Shown: positions 24,442 through 35,870, numbered from the stretch's first letter. The stretch is 64,000 nucleotides of DNA from Dactylis glomerata (GCA_007115705.1 QXEO01000821.1:2592884-2656883), one strand, 5' to 3'. Program-made: numbers and translations. The notes: generated by a model from the sequence alone, not told the origin.

Positions 24442-25378
24442 GCCTGTGCGTGCTGGTAAATTATCTGGTCGTGGTCAAGCTCCGCCTTCTGCCGAAGCTT
24501 TCGACTCCGGAATTTCGTCGCCTCCTTGTCCTGTTTGCCAATGCGATGAGTATTCCTCAAGGATTGCAGATCTTGAAAGCCGTTTGACTTTGTCTAAACG
24601 CCAAGCGCAGATGGCCATTGGTAAAGCCAGCAAATCTTGCGGTTTTATGAAGCAGATATCCATACTCGAGGATAAGGTGTCGAGTCTGATAGCTAAAATT
24701 GTACATTTGGAGGAGTGCGACTCCTTTCTTGTTGGTATTATCGAGTCTGCTTGCGAGTTGCTGCGATGTAAGTTTTCCTGCAATTTTTCCTCTTTTGCTT
24801 TTCTGCTGCAATGTTGCTGGCCCATGATTTTTGCTATTGTAGGTACTTGCCTGGACTTCGTCAGTGAAGCTCGCCGTGTTTCTGAATGGATCGCGGCTCT
24901 TGAGAGATCATCAGGTGTAGTTGAAACTTTTTGGTCTGAACCCCGGCGCCGCAGTGCTATTGTGCTTCTCCAAGATCGTGCTCAACATATTGGAGAAGTG
25001 GTTGATGGTTGTCGAAAATCTCTGACTACCATGCATTCCGTGATGCTTCCTCGTAATCCTCTTCCTGGAACTTTTCCACAGCTGCTTGCTATTTTTAGGT
25101 CTACTCAGCGTATTCATTGTCTGATAGAGCTTAACTTAGTGGCTGGTGCCAATTTTGCACTTGGTTGGACACGCAAGTGGCACCCGAGGCTCAATTTTAT
25201 TTCCATGTCACTAAGCTTGCCTTCAGGAGGAGCTCAGCTACGAGTTCATATGGATGCTACCCTTCAACCAGCTAGGAGGCTCATAGCTAGGTTGCTTCGA
25301 GAGGATGCCGTGTTTTTCCGCGAGCATCACTATTTAGATCCTTTGGGCGTAGACGATTCTGATCAGCCATTGATGTAA
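24442..25378 (+). CDS. Second antisense ORF of R2 (coiled coil, alternative exons?)
   Basis: An acceptor-like tract ends in CCAG at 24438-24441. The open frame then runs to 24770, and a likely 70-base intron (GTAAGT...GTAG) joins it to 24843-25378, ending in TAA. Features seen: a CPVCQCDEY cysteine cluster, a coiled coil (SRIADLESRLTLSKRQ; QISILEDKVSSLI) and a globular C-terminal half. It may be an alternative 3' end of the preceding gene that skips exon 6's stop, or a separate gene. No family recognised. The region matches the same strand and spacing as the first six exons. Confidence 0.45.
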
Positions 25379-25668
25379 TATTTGTGTGCGTATAATGCGA
25401 GAGTTTGCTATTTTCTAACTTTTTTGTGTCAGAATTTTTATCCTCAGAGCATTGCACTTTTGTGTGTATGTTGGTGCGCTTGCCGCAACTTTTGAAGACA
25501 CGTAAACTCAAATAAGAGGAACTTTTCTCTTTTATTTATGCGTATAATGTAAGATACATGGGATAACCCAAGATATCCGGCCAATGACCTATGTTCTGGA
25601 TCTAGAGGGCATTGTCCTGGAATAACTCGTGGCTTTTATAGCCTTATTTTCCTACTCTATTTATTCGC
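25379..25668. other. Junction between antisense gene and protease in R2
   Basis: Nothing coding. Reverse transcriptase would be expected here in a complete element. The two convergent genes end about 290 bases apart. Confidence 0.5.
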
Positions 25669-26451
25669 CTATGTCGCTTGAGTCTTCTCTTCTTCTCCTG
25701 TAGACTTCTCTTGCTCTGGTTGCTATACCCGAGGTTTCTTTACTTCTGGTTCCTTGGGGTTTCCTTCGAGTTGCTGCGTGACTCCTGTAGTCGTGCTTTT
25801 CGTTTTGTAGTTGGGTTCCCCGTAGCTTGCCATCATGCCGAAGTTTTGGGCCATCTTGTGGAATTCCTTGCCGCACAGGTCTGATAACTCGAAACTTCCT
25901 TTGACTGTAATAATTCCTTTGGGTCCTGGCATTTTTAGTACCAGATAAGTGTAGTGAGGCACTGCCATGAATCGCGAAAACGCGGGTCACCCGAGGATCG
26001 CATGATATTGTGATGGCCAGTCCATGACTTCGAAGTCGAGTTTCTCCCTTCTGTAATTTTGCCGATTTCTGAAGTAAACGTTGAGTGCTATTCGACCAAG
26101 TGGATAGTTAGCACTCCCTGGGACTATTCCATGAAAGGAGCAGTCAGTTGGCTTCAGGAACTCTAAGGAAATGTGCATTGCCCGTAGGGTTTTTGCGTAT
26201 ATCAGGTTTATTCCACTTCCTGCGTCGATGAATATTCTGTCGACATCGTACGTCCCTATTTGGGCTTTGAGTACCAAGGGCGCGTTTCCTGGCCGAGGTA
26301 CTGTTATTGGGTGATCATCTCTGCTGAATTCTATGGGTTGCTCTGACCAATGTAGATATTCCGTTGTTGCTGGTGGTGAAGTTATTGCGAGGTTAACTTG
26401 TCGAGTTATGCTTTTCTCCTCTTTGTTCGACTTGGGCACTGGTTGTATCAT
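25669..26451 (-). pseudogene. R2 protease region with in-frame stops
   Basis: In the same frame as gag, separated by TAA plus 19 codons. Motifs: an aspartic-protease-like active site IDAGSGINLIYA near residue 73 of this segment, SFHGIVPG, and HAILG. A TGA follows HAILG where relatives, including R5 (HALLG), continue with C/R-P-A. Another stop (TAG, 25723-25725) follows KKPRV. After that the frame stays open to 25669. The R5 protease has the same order of motifs (LIDGGSSINLLY, TFHGIVPG, AVPHYAYL), so the two belong to one lineage. Enzymatic activity in this copy is unlikely. Confidence 0.7.
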
Positions 26452-26508
26452 TGCTGTGATGTGCCCTTTAGATGGAATGTATCCTTCCTCGTCGTCACGT
26501 CCCTGGTT

Positions 26509-28485
26509 TTATTGATCTTGACCCTTGGGAGCTCCACTGTTTCCTTGTTGGGTTGCAGGCGTGTTGCTTGTGTTTCCCTCGTATCCCTGGCGTTTTGCCT
26601 TGGCTTGCTTGCTAAGTGCTACTTCTTGTAGTTTCAAGAACGTAGTGCAATCTTTCATTGCGTGTCTGGATACTCGTTTCCCATCGATGAACGCAGAGTG
26701 GATATGACATGGTCCGTTGAGCATATCTTCTGGTGATGGGTTGTACTCTCTGGATTCCCTTGGCGGAAAATTTTTGTACTCTTCTCTGCCATAGTTACGG
26801 CATCCCGAACTTTTGCGATCGTTGCCTTGGTAGCTGTTATCTTTATATCCTGCGGCTACTTGGCTGTGGGAGCCGTAGTTGTCGTAATTACGGGACCTTC
26901 TCCTTTGACCTCCATATCTGTGTCCTCTATCATCTTCTGGCGATCGCGTGCGTTTATTGTTGCACGCATCTGCTCCATCTGCGAATCTGTTTGCCACATC
27001 CATTAGATCTGATACTGTTTTTGGCTTGATTCTGCCCATCTCTTCGACTAGGTCTCCTCGTCGTAACCCAATTATGAATGCATCTATTGCTCTTTCGTCT
27101 GACACTTCGACTGCCGAATTTTTGATAATACTCCACCTTTGGATATATGTTCTTAATGTCTCCCCGCGTTGCTGTACGCATGCTTTGACTTCTTCTATGG
27201 ATGCTGGCCGCTTGTATGTCGACTTGAAGTTACTTGTAAATTGTTTTGTGAGCTCCTCCCAGCTTCCAATTGTTTCCTTTTCTAATTTGCTTAGCCATGA
27301 CCTTGCTGCACCAGTGAGGTGTAATTGCAAACTTTGCATTGCTGTCTCCTTGGTTCCTCCTAATAGTTTTACTGCTTGTAGATAATCTGAAAGCCATGAC
27401 TGTGGCTCCTCAGATCCGTCGTACTTTTGTTGATCATGGGGTAGTTTGAAACCTTTGGGTACTGGCGTGATGCGAACCCTACGGGTAAAGCATGGCGCTC
27501 CCATCTCCGTTTCATCATCTTCGTAGTCGTATGTTCTGTTGGGAGTTCTGGATCGTCGGGTTCCTTTGTTCTTTGGACTATTGTATCGTCCAGGTGATGG
27601 CGTCCTAGATCGGCGACTTCCACTTCTGTGCCGAGGACTATTGTGACGGCATGGTGATCTTGGTTTATGGGTTCCTTTGTTGCAATATGCCTCCTCCTCT
27701 TTTATTGATAATTTGTTGCCTACCATCTTCAATCCATTTAACGCTGCTCGGTGCATATGTTCCCTCGGGTCCCCTGGATTTGGTCGTGTTGTATGTAGGT
27801 ATGCTTGAGCTGCCACCAATGCTGCTTCCGGAGTTTTTGGGATAATATTTCCTTGCTCGTCGACTGACAGGAAGGACGAGTCAAGGTTTTTCGAGATACT
27901 TTGCCTTTCTGAGTACTCTAGATTCTCATACCTCGATCCATGTCGATGATGCCTTCTGTTTGTGTACGATGCATCACTACGTGCTCTGTGAGCAGCGTCG
28001 CTTGCTGCAATGGCTGAGTCCTTCCTTTTCTGTATTTCAATCCTCTCCTTTGCTAATTGCTTCGCCTGTTGCCTTAGGGCGTAATGGTATCCCAAAAGCA
28101 TGTTTTGGCTGGAATTTGTTGGTATTGGCGTACCGTGCTCCACGGCTCTATTGATTGTTCTCCACTCATCCTCTGATAGTCGAACTTTTACCCTTGTTGC
28201 GAGGGAGTCAGCGGTTTCTCCTTCTGCTAAGTGATTTGCCCCTCTATTTATATTTGCTGGGTTCAGCACTGGGTTGTTGTTGTTGTCGAGTTCTTCTGAG
28301 TTATCTCCTATGATGGCGAGTATCTGATACCGATTGTCGAGCTTGCTGTTGTGACTTGAGAAGATCGAATTGTCATCTTCAGAAAGTTCTAGTCCCGTTT
28401 TCCAGGTGTCTGTTGATTGGTCTGAGGTGTCATCATGGTAGATCGTGAGATCTTCGAGTTGCACTTCTAGGTCAAAATTCTCCAT
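26509..28485 (-). CDS. R2 gag (Retrotrans_gag type)
   Basis: 658 codons. The N-terminal third is acidic and low complexity. A basic Arg/Ser-rich region (HNSPRHRSGSRRSRTPSPGR) lies near residues 280-315. The capsid-type domain follows (LPHDQQKYDGSEEPQSWLSD, HLTGAARSWLSKL, YIQRWSIIKNSAVE) at about 355-500. A C-H-H-C cluster (CHIHSAFIDGKRVSRHAMKDC) near residues 595-615 is typical of Tat-lineage gag. It ends in TAA, with the protease in the same frame beyond it, so the stop could be a decayed CAA or a true gag stop. Gag would form the particle that packages R2 RNA. Confidence 0.75.
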   Translation of the reverse strand: MENFDLEVQLEDLTIYHDDTSDQSTDTWKTGLELSEDDNSIFSSHNSKLDNRYQILAIIGDNSEELDNNNNPVLNPANINRGANHLAEGETADSLATRVKVRLSEDEWRTINRAVEHGTPIPTNSSQNMLLGYHYALRQQAKQLAKERIEIQKRKDSAIAASDAAHRARSDASYTNRRHHRHGSRYENLEYSERQSISKNLDSSFLSVDEQGNIIPKTPEAALVAAQAYLHTTRPNPGDPREHMHRAALNGLKMVGNKLSIKEEEAYCNKGTHKPRSPCRHNSPRHRSGSRRSRTPSPGRYNSPKNKGTRRSRTPNRTYDYEDDETEMGAPCFTRRVRITPVPKGFKLPHDQQKYDGSEEPQSWLSDYLQAVKLLGGTKETAMQSLQLHLTGAARSWLSKLEKETIGSWEELTKQFTSNFKSTYKRPASIEEVKACVQQRGETLRTYIQRWSIIKNSAVEVSDERAIDAFIIGLRRGDLVEEMGRIKPKTVSDLMDVANRFADGADACNNKRTRSPEDDRGHRYGGQRRRSRNYDNYGSHSQVAAGYKDNSYQGNDRKSSGCRNYGREEYKNFPPRESREYNPSPEDMLNGPCHIHSAFIDGKRVSRHAMKDCTTFLKLQEVALSKQAKAKRQGYEGNTSNTPATQQGNSGAPKGQDQ

Positions 28486-28705
28486 GGTTTCGTCGCCTCC
28501 TGCGATTTTTTCCTTCTTTTGCTTCTGCTAAGCTGACCGGCGAGTTTACCTCGCTGGAAGAGCCTTCTGATGACTCTGACATTGCTACTGTCTCGGGTTC
28601 ACTTGCCGACGGACCCGTTTTCATCGGATCTGAAAGGCAAATCGAACCTAGTGATCCAACGCGAAAGTTTAGACTTCCGATCGTCAAATCTGTATCTTGA
28701 TCCAT
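28472..28705 (-). CDS. Short upstream ORF overlapping the start of R2 gag
   Basis: 77 codons starting MDQDTDLTIG, rich in Ser/Glu and ending in a basic run (KNRRRRRNHGEF). Its stop overlaps the gag ATG by 14 bases in another frame. Either it is the original gag N-terminus, cut off by a frameshift, or a leader ORF that lets ribosomes re-start on gag. The first is simpler. Confidence 0.45.
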   Translation of the reverse strand: MDQDTDLTIGSLNFRVGSLGSICLSDPMKTGPSASEPETVAMSESSEGSSSEVNSPVSLAEAKEGKNRRRRRNHGEF

Positions 28706-28846
28706 ACTCTCGAATACTTGCGTGAAACTTGACTGGTGAGGTTGAAAATCGACGGTTCCGAAGGGTATCTAAATTTTGTTGACTTGCGAGTTGTTGTTGG
28801 CTAAAAGCAAAAAAGCCGTCGAGTTCATGATGCCAACGCCCGAAGT

Positions 28847-28864
28847 CCCCACGGTCGGCACCAA
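28847..28864 (-). other. Primer-binding site of R2
   Basis: On the minus strand TTGGTGCCGACCGTGGGG starts one base inside the 5' LTR. R5 has the near match TTGGCGCCCACCGTGGGG. The shared type supports a Tat-lineage origin for both. Confidence 0.65.
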
Positions 28865-28865
28865 T

Positions 28866-29200
28866 TGACGAGGGTTAAACTCGACAAATGTCCTAGATGA
28901 AGGACTTAGAATCGGGGAGACAGGGCGTCGGATGAACTCGAAGGTAAACTCAGTCAAACAAGGTGGCTATGAAAGTAAACGTGGGTGTAGAACCTGGCTT
29001 GCTTTCAATCTGTCCCACACCGTCCCCTCCTGGCCCCTTTATATAGGTGGCCAGGTCTCAAGGATCGGGTGGGATCCGATATAGATTACAATATCGACAT
29101 ACGACATGAACTCGTATTTTGACTAGTATTACAATTGGGCCTAGCTTAACGGGCCTCAGGGGTACTCAACTAACAGGCTCTATTATCTATACCCTTGTCA
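28866..29200 (-). repeat. Right (5') LTR of R2
   Basis: 335 bp, 7 differences from the left LTR by hand count. The TATA core sits in the same inverted repeat (29029-29055). Confidence 0.9.
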
Positions 29201-30391
29201 CTGGGTAAACAAATTATAGTTGGCAATTGATAGAATGAAGACAACGTGCATATGTCGAGAGGATCACTATGAGATTTACTCTGGGCATTACAACAAGATA
29301 CATAGACCGTCATCCAACTGCATCTATGACTAATAATCCACTTGTGGCGAATCAATCCGAGAACTCCACAAGTATTAAGTTGCGAACAACAGATAACTGC
29401 ATTAAGCAAAGTGTGTAATGTAAACAAAGCATATGCCCTTGAGCATATGAATGTTGTTTTCTCCCTAGTAGCAACAACACATCTACAACCTTAGAGGTTT
29501 CTGTCACTCCCCCAGATTAAATAGAGGCATGAACCCACTATCGAGCATAAATACCCCCTCTTGGAGTCACTAGCAACTACTTGGCCAAGATAGCTACTAA
29601 CAACGGAGAGCATGCAAGATCATAAACAACATAGAGATAACATAAGATAATATTCAGCACATCAACTCAATCATAACACCAATATTCATCGGATCCCAAC
29701 AAACACAACATGTAGAATTACATAAAGGTAGTCTCGATCATGTAAAGCAGCTCACGAGATCTAAACATGAAGCACATGGTGGAGAAGACAACCAACTAGC
29801 TACTGCTATGGACCCATAGTCCAAGGTAGACTACTCACTCATCGCGCCGGAGGCAAGCATGGCGATGAAGAAGACCTCCGGTGGCGATTCCCCTCTCCGG
29901 CAGGGCGCCAGGAAGAGCTTCTGGACCCTCCCAATCTCAGGTCGATGGCGGCGGCGGATCGCGATGTATTCTAGAAAAGTGATCGGGTATTTAGGTTTTT
30001 CCCGTCGGGGGGTCTTTATAGGCGAAGGGGCAGCGTCAGAAGTGAACCTGGTGGGGCTCACCACAGGGGGGCACGGGCCAGCCCTAGGCCGCGCCCCCTG
30101 GTGGTGTGGCCCACCAGTGGCTCCTCTTCGTCTCCTCTTCGGTTCTCTGGAAGCTCCGGTAAATTTCTGGACGTCTGGCTTTTGTTTCGTCCAATTCGGA
30201 GAATATTTCTTGTGTAACTTTTCTGAAACACAAAAACAGCAGAAAACAGGGAACTGGCACTGTGGCATCTCGTTAATAGGTTAGTTCTAGAAAATGCATA
30301 AAAATGCCACGAAGTGTAACGAAACACTAAGCAAATGGTGTAAAAACAAGCATGGAGCATCAAAAATTATGGATACGTTGGAGACGTATCA

Positions 30392-31462
30392 ATAGACCTA
30401 CTTGGACTACTGAAGACTTCTAGAAGACAAAGACTTCACTAACATGGGTTTAACCTTAAATCTGGAGTTTCAACTAACATTAATTTTAACAAGTTCTCAC
30501 CACGTGAATCCCAAAGAATCATAGGTTTGATCGCTACCTAGAAGATAGAAGAGTTAAAACTCTCCAAAATCAGGCCTTCGAATTCGACTCCGCATATAGA
30601 AGATACCAAGGGAAGTAGCAACGAGAAGAAGTGTGGACATGTCTAACCCAACCATTCGCTCGTACGAATTTTAACGAGTATGAAACCAAGACTAACTTAT
30701 GCCTACAAGACAAAGTTGGCTCGACATACCTCAAGATCCTTGAAGTTGCAAGAAGATGAAGAAGCAAGAAGATCTTCGATGCCATTCACCAACCCGGATG
30801 CCAAGAAGGACTAGCTAACTTTCTACTTGAAGACTTATCAAGGACCATAAATCAACCCAAGAAGCACTTCAGCTGAAGCCAAAGATGGCCCAAAAGGATG
30901 CTCATTGGATAAAGCAAGCATGCGCTTAGCTAATTAGGAAGTCGTAGGAAGTTATTTCTATGGACCTAATAAACCTAGCAAGACTGGGCCATAAACATCA
31001 CTATTTGCAATCTCTAGAATACTATGAGATCAAGACTAAAGGTCTACGCCATCATCAATCTCCAAGGAGCAACACCAAGACTTGAAGATTCTGCCAAGAT
31101 TACTTGAAGGAAGTAGCGACCCCTAGTCTACAAGAGCTGCACAAGAGCTTTGACTCTTCAAGACCTTAGCTGCGATCGGAGAACCCCCTGACTCTCGTAG
31201 AATATATTTTTGGGCTTACTACATAGCTTGACTACACTAACCTTAGCAGTGTCTCGACGAAGTTTCACCAAGATCATTTCATCAACATCAACTATCCAGC
31301 CATCAACTTCCGCAAGAAGAGCAAGTCTTCACCGCAACTCAGAATGTCAACGAGGAGTTGGAAGAGCAACAATTTCAAACCTAACTCTAACCTAGTCTCT
31401 ACACCTCTCTAGTACCACACTTAGGAATCTCGGGACGAGATTATTTTTAAGGGGGGAAGAGC
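30392..31462. other. Non-coding internal region of E1, right part, with polypurine tract
   Basis: Starts with the ATAGA duplication left by R1. AT-rich, with no gag/pol-like ORF. It ends with a purine-rich tract (AAGGGGGGAAGAGC, about 31449-31462) directly before the right LTR. Confidence 0.6.
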
Positions 31463-34400
31463 TATAACACCCCCAACTTTTGTAACCAAGATTAAGTACT
31501 ATTAAGTGAGGCAAAAAAATGAGGGCCAACAAAAACTTTTTGCAACTAGACAAATAAAATAGAGTTTCATGTATGATTGCCTGGTTTGTTGTGAAAATCT
31601 TGTTTGCAAGAGTGTTGTTTGACGGATAATTTTGTGGACAACCTCAATCTTTGTGATCTAGTGATCATGCCATCTTTTGGGTTACTAGCTTTTTCTCAAA
31701 ATAAAGTATCTTGGGACCTTCTTTATTTCAAAATAGTTTAATTTGCCAAAACAGGAGCCAAGACCTATTTTAAAACAAAGGATTTACCAAAACTAAAACG
31801 ACAGAGACATAGTGTTGTGATCCCACTATTTTACAAAACTACTATCTTATAAACCTTTGGCTAGAAGTTTTCAGACACCATTTAGAAAACTTGATGGAGG
31901 AGATAATTATGTCTCCACTAGTTTCCCAAAATTATTTACAAAAGCTTTACTCCCTTGTTTGAAAACTCCTTTCAATTTCACCATGGCATGATCATTTGTG
32001 GGCACTTTTTCTGTCCTTATTCTAGTGATGCTATATTGGTTGGTAATGTTTGGCCTGGTGCGATGGGTTGACCTTGTGTGATCTTGTTTAACCTTAACCA
32101 AGTCATTTGTGTGTAGTAATGACCTTTAGGTAGGCCCGTGGCCTAACATATTCAAAACCCATAAATTAATATATTGTCCCGTGGGGATATCCTTATAAAT
32201 TATTTTCATTCTATCTTTCAAATAAAACCTATTTTGATGTTTTTCCTCTCACTCCTAAAACCTCAACTCTAATGTCTTACCATAAGACATTAGGAGCCCT
32301 TCTTGAGGATTTTGACACTAATCAAATTAGGCCAATAAAATACCCATGAGGTTATAGGAACCATCTCCATCCAACCCTAAGAGGTTCCTCTCAATTTTCA
32401 AAAAATATTTTCTTGTAGACATTTCATCAAATACCTTGTGTGCAGACTATCTTCACCTATGTTAACAGATTCAGTTTTTAGACACTGGTATTAATCTCAT
32501 GCCTTCTATTCATGGTAATTCAGCTTCCTAGAACTCATCTTTGGCATGTGTTCTTCCATTTTTTCCATTATCACTTGGTCATTTGAGGCCATATGCTATT
32601 TGCTCTAATCAAGTTTCTGACCCTAATCAAACCAGCGACCATTTGTCCCTTATCACATATCCTTTTCTTAGAACCTAAATTTTTGAGATAAAATCAGTGG
32701 AGACCATCCTATTCCCTACTTCTCTTCTTCTTGACCTACTCCAGCCCTCCATACACTTTCTAACCCATTTTTGGGCTTTGCTCTAACTAAGGTGAGTTAG
32801 TTTTGATCCCTAGTCAATAGTATTTCTATCCCTAGTATTTCTTCCTAAACATCTAAATCACATAATAACCCTCACCATCAATTCTCTCCATAGTAAAACT
32901 CCTCTTAAATAACCCTTGGAAATGTTATTTTTATTTATTATACTCCTTTCCCATCAAACATATTTTCTATGGAACTATTTTCTGTATTTTATTTTCTTAT
33001 TGGCAAATCACAAGGAAATGACAACAATGCTATCCCTTGCACTTTTACTCATCAAGTCCATTTGAGAAAGTTCTACCATGTTATCTTGGGCGTGTAGAAT
33101 CCTATGTACCCAAAAACCCTAGTTGTCATCTCAAGATTTTCAAAATCTTGTTCAAGGTATTCTTAGGACAAACCCTCAAGCTAGAATTTTGGTGATAAAT
33201 TTTAATTGACAAAGCATGGCAATACCATACCCAACTTTCTCACCACCCTCTCTGATCTATCCATGCATGTACCTTCTGGGAGGTATTTAGAATTTTATCA
33301 AAATCCAAGCATTGAATCATGCATGCATCCATCACCTTAGCCATCACCATATCCACCTCTATGAATCCAAATCCCTTTGAATCCTCACCAAACCAGCACA
33401 TTGCCCTCTCCAGCACCTCCCCCCTCATTTGGTCGAGTTGTACTATAGCATCACTCTCTCTCTCCCTTGTCTCTTAGTGGTTGGAAGGAGGGGAAAAGGA
33501 TCCATGCCAAAATCTTGTCTATCACCAAAAATATATTACAACAGTCACCCCTCTATTCCTGGCCGAGCAAGGCACCTCCCTGGGCCCCTCTCTCCCTCTT
33601 CACCGCCTCACCCAACCAACCGGAGCCCTCCTCCGTACCCCACATGCCAAACCAACCTAGCTCATGATGCCTCACCCCCTCTCTGAATATAAGGATGCAG
33701 ACCACCCCAGCCCCTCCTGTCCAGCTCATTTCGCTCCCTTACACTCCCTTCCTCACCCTTCCCAGCAGAACTCGAGCACTTGATCTGTGCGCTCGAGGAG
33801 AAGCCAGGAAACTCTTCTCAATCTGCAAGCTTGCGAGGAAGATTGCCATCGATCTGAACTCCCCATGTCGTTTCTTTTTGCATACATGCACTCCCCTCAT
33901 CCATACCTATCTAACCACGCCCTTGTTTTGATCTAGGGAAGCCAAACCGATGTCCCCATCGAGCTCCCGAGGAGGCCTTCTCTATCGTAGATGCACAAGC
34001 AACTTACTAGAACCAAAAACGACCTTGCAGCCACCGTTGAGATCGCCGTGAAATGCCGCTTTGCCCCGTCAACTCGCTGGCATCCGAGGAGCACCCTAGG
34101 TGAGCCACCGTGCCTGCATGACCAAGCTAGGGTTTCGGCCCTGATGCCCTATGGCCGGAGGAAGAAGACGGCCGTTGGCCGTTGATGCCCACTTAATCGG
34201 AGGGCCGACAGCACCCAGTACCGTTTCGGCCGGTCGCGGCCTCTGACCGGCAGACCCAGCCTGTCGGCCGGTTCGGGCTCCTCTCCCACACGCTACGGGC
34301 GAGATCTGGGACGGCCCAGCACTCACTGGCCGGACCCGTTTAGATTGAGCCCACTACCTTTTTTTCTTCTGAGGACCAATTATTTATTTCTTTCAGATCA

Positions 34401-34536
34401 TTTAACTTGCTGATAGAAATAAATCCCAATAAAAATGAGAAATGCATGAAAAGTTTTAGATACCATTTTCTGCATGTTCTAAAACAATCTGTCCAACATG
34501 CAGAGTAGGTGGTTTGCCAAATTAGTAACTAGGTTA
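31463..34536 (+). repeat. Right LTR of E1, 3' part missing
   Basis: Starts TATAACACCCCC (first dinucleotide changed from TG to TA). It keeps the upstream region, a TATA-like box near 33686, the GC-rich leader and the GTGAGC donor at 34100. At 34537 it meets the LINE tail. About 2.5 kb that E0 has after this point is absent on the other side of the LINE. Confidence 0.75.
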
Positions 34537-34639
34537 TTTTTTTGACACCTGTATAGTAGGGAAAGACTCCCTACTGTATCATTTTCCATTTTTATAAATG
34601 AGAGGAGTATTTACAATGGGGAGTTAGTGCAGTGCTCCT

Positions 34640-35870
34640 TATTACATGCTCATAGAGTATCTAGCCAAGATTGCATACCCTTCCTAAGGCTAGGTTTATC
34701 CCTATACATATTCAGGGAAATAAATGATTTAAATCTACTAATACATCTTTGTACATCAGGGTATATGCCTTTGAAAATAGCTTCATTTATTTGCTCCCAT
34801 ATGCTCCAGCATCCAGTAATGAGGATCTCCATTAAGAAGTTATGTGAGTACCTTTGTGATGCATCAATAATCATGTTGTGCAGGTCCAAATTAGGGTTCT
34901 GTTTAGTGCCAATAGCCCACCAGAAGCTTTGTCTAAAAGAGCATTCAAAAAATAGATGCATGTTGCTTTCAACTGGCCATTCTTCATAAATGATGCAATA
35001 TGAAATTCCACATAAAAGTTCTTTTTCATCATCATATCTTTGGTGTTTAGTCTGTTGTGTAGCATAAGCCATGCAAAGAATTTCTGTCTTGGAATGTTGT
35101 AGGTCTTCTAGATGTCCAAGATTGGTTTAGGAATATGATGCTCACCAATCAAGTTGTTGTACATTTTTTTGGTTGAAAAATAATCTCCCCAGCTAGGACT
35201 CCACATATCATTTTCATCATTCAGATCTTGATCATGTATGTCATCCCGAAGACTAAGAAGTTCATCATGAGCAATAGTAGACAATGGCAAATGAAAAAGA
35301 TTATAAATAGATCCATTGCTTTCATTCCATGCATCCAAAAAGGAAATATCTTTATTCTTCGCAAATGAGAATAGGTGGGGGGTATTCTTCCTGCCTGGTG
35401 GTCTCCATCCATTTATCTGTCCAGAGTAAACATGATTTCCCATTGTTAATGGAGATGGTTGTCATGTCTCTATAATCTTTCACAAAGGATAAGCAATCCC
35501 TCCACCAGAATGATCCTTTTGGGTTTCCAATATGTGGCAACTGCCCATTGTTATAGTGTGCTTGCCATAAGAGTTTCACCCAAGGAAAATCCTATTGGTT
35601 ATAAAATTTATGCAAGTTTTTTTATGAGAAGTGCTTTATTCTGTAGCCTCAAATCAAGCACATCTAGTCCTCCTTGATCTTGGGTCTGCATATCATCTCC
35701 CAGCTGGCAAGACATTTTCCTTGAATTTTATCTGCTTTGTCAGGCCATAAGAATTGCCTTCCACTTTTCTCAAAGTGAATAAAAATGGTGATGGGAACTT
35801 TTAAGGAGCACATGGCATACATTGGAAGTGAGTTAATGACTGAATTCAGTAGGGTTAACCTTCCAGTATA
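34640..35870 (-). pseudogene. LINE ORF2 C-terminal part (zf-RVT-like region)
   Basis: Coding remnants in several frames with the phrases usual after plant LINE reverse transcriptases: SLPMYAMCSLKVP near 35830, SFWWRDCLSFVKDYR near 35500, and MLHNRLNTKDMMMKKNF near 35060, which resembles the zf-RVT (reverse-transcriptase zinc-binding) segment. Frameshifts and stops break it. Together with the MITE insertion they make the ORF non-functional. Confidence 0.65.

Larger units (their letters stand above)
19917..29200 (-). mobile_element. Tat-like Gypsy element R2 with gag, protease and an antisense gene
   Basis: 9284 bp, flanked by CTGGG, with LTRs of 335 bp (TGACGAGG...CTTGTCA). On the minus strand: 5' LTR (28866-29200), primer site, gag, protease, then a plus-strand multi-exon gene, a purine-rich tract and the 3' LTR. 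Reverse transcriptase, RNase H and integrase are absent. The two LTRs differ at 7 of 335 positions by my count (about 2.1%), three of them clustered, so R2 is younger than its host R1. The layout with an opposite-strand gene by the 3' LTR recalls Grande/RIRE2-type Tat elements. Confidence 0.85.
14576..30391 (-). mobile_element. Athila-like Gypsy element R1 (gag and protease only), holding R2
   Basis: Flanked by ATAGA (14571-14575 and 30392-30396). The ends are TGATGC...GTATCA. On the minus strand the order is 5' LTR (right, 19459-30391, split by R2), primer site TGGCGCCGTTGCCGGGG, gag, protease, about 1 kb of spacer, purine tract, and 3' LTR (left, 14576-16216). No reverse transcriptase, RNase H or integrase is visible. 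By hand I count roughly 45-50 substitutions over about 1.64 kb of LTR (near 3%), suggesting an insertion around one million years ago at grass LTR rates; this count is approximate. Confidence 0.85.
19459..30391 (-). repeat. Right (5') LTR of R1, split by R2
   Basis: The LTR runs 19459-19916 and resumes at 29206-30391 after R2. The target duplication CTGGG is at 19912-19916 and 29201-29205. Joined length is about 1.64 kb, equal to the left LTR. Confidence 0.85.
11970..34536 (+). mobile_element. LARD-type long-LTR retrotransposon E1, holding R1 and R2, right end lost
   Basis: The left LTR starts TGTAACACC after GCCAA (11965-11969). A Met-tRNA primer site follows at 13506. A purine-rich tract and a second LTR start at 31441-31463. 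Subtracting R1 leaves about 2.1 kb of internal sequence with no gag or pol ORF, so the element is non-coding (LARD-like). The left LTR lost about 4 kb compared with E0. The right LTR runs into the LINE poly(A) tail at 34537 and its end is not seen, so the second GCCAA cannot be checked. The family is shared with E0 and E3. Confidence 0.75.
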
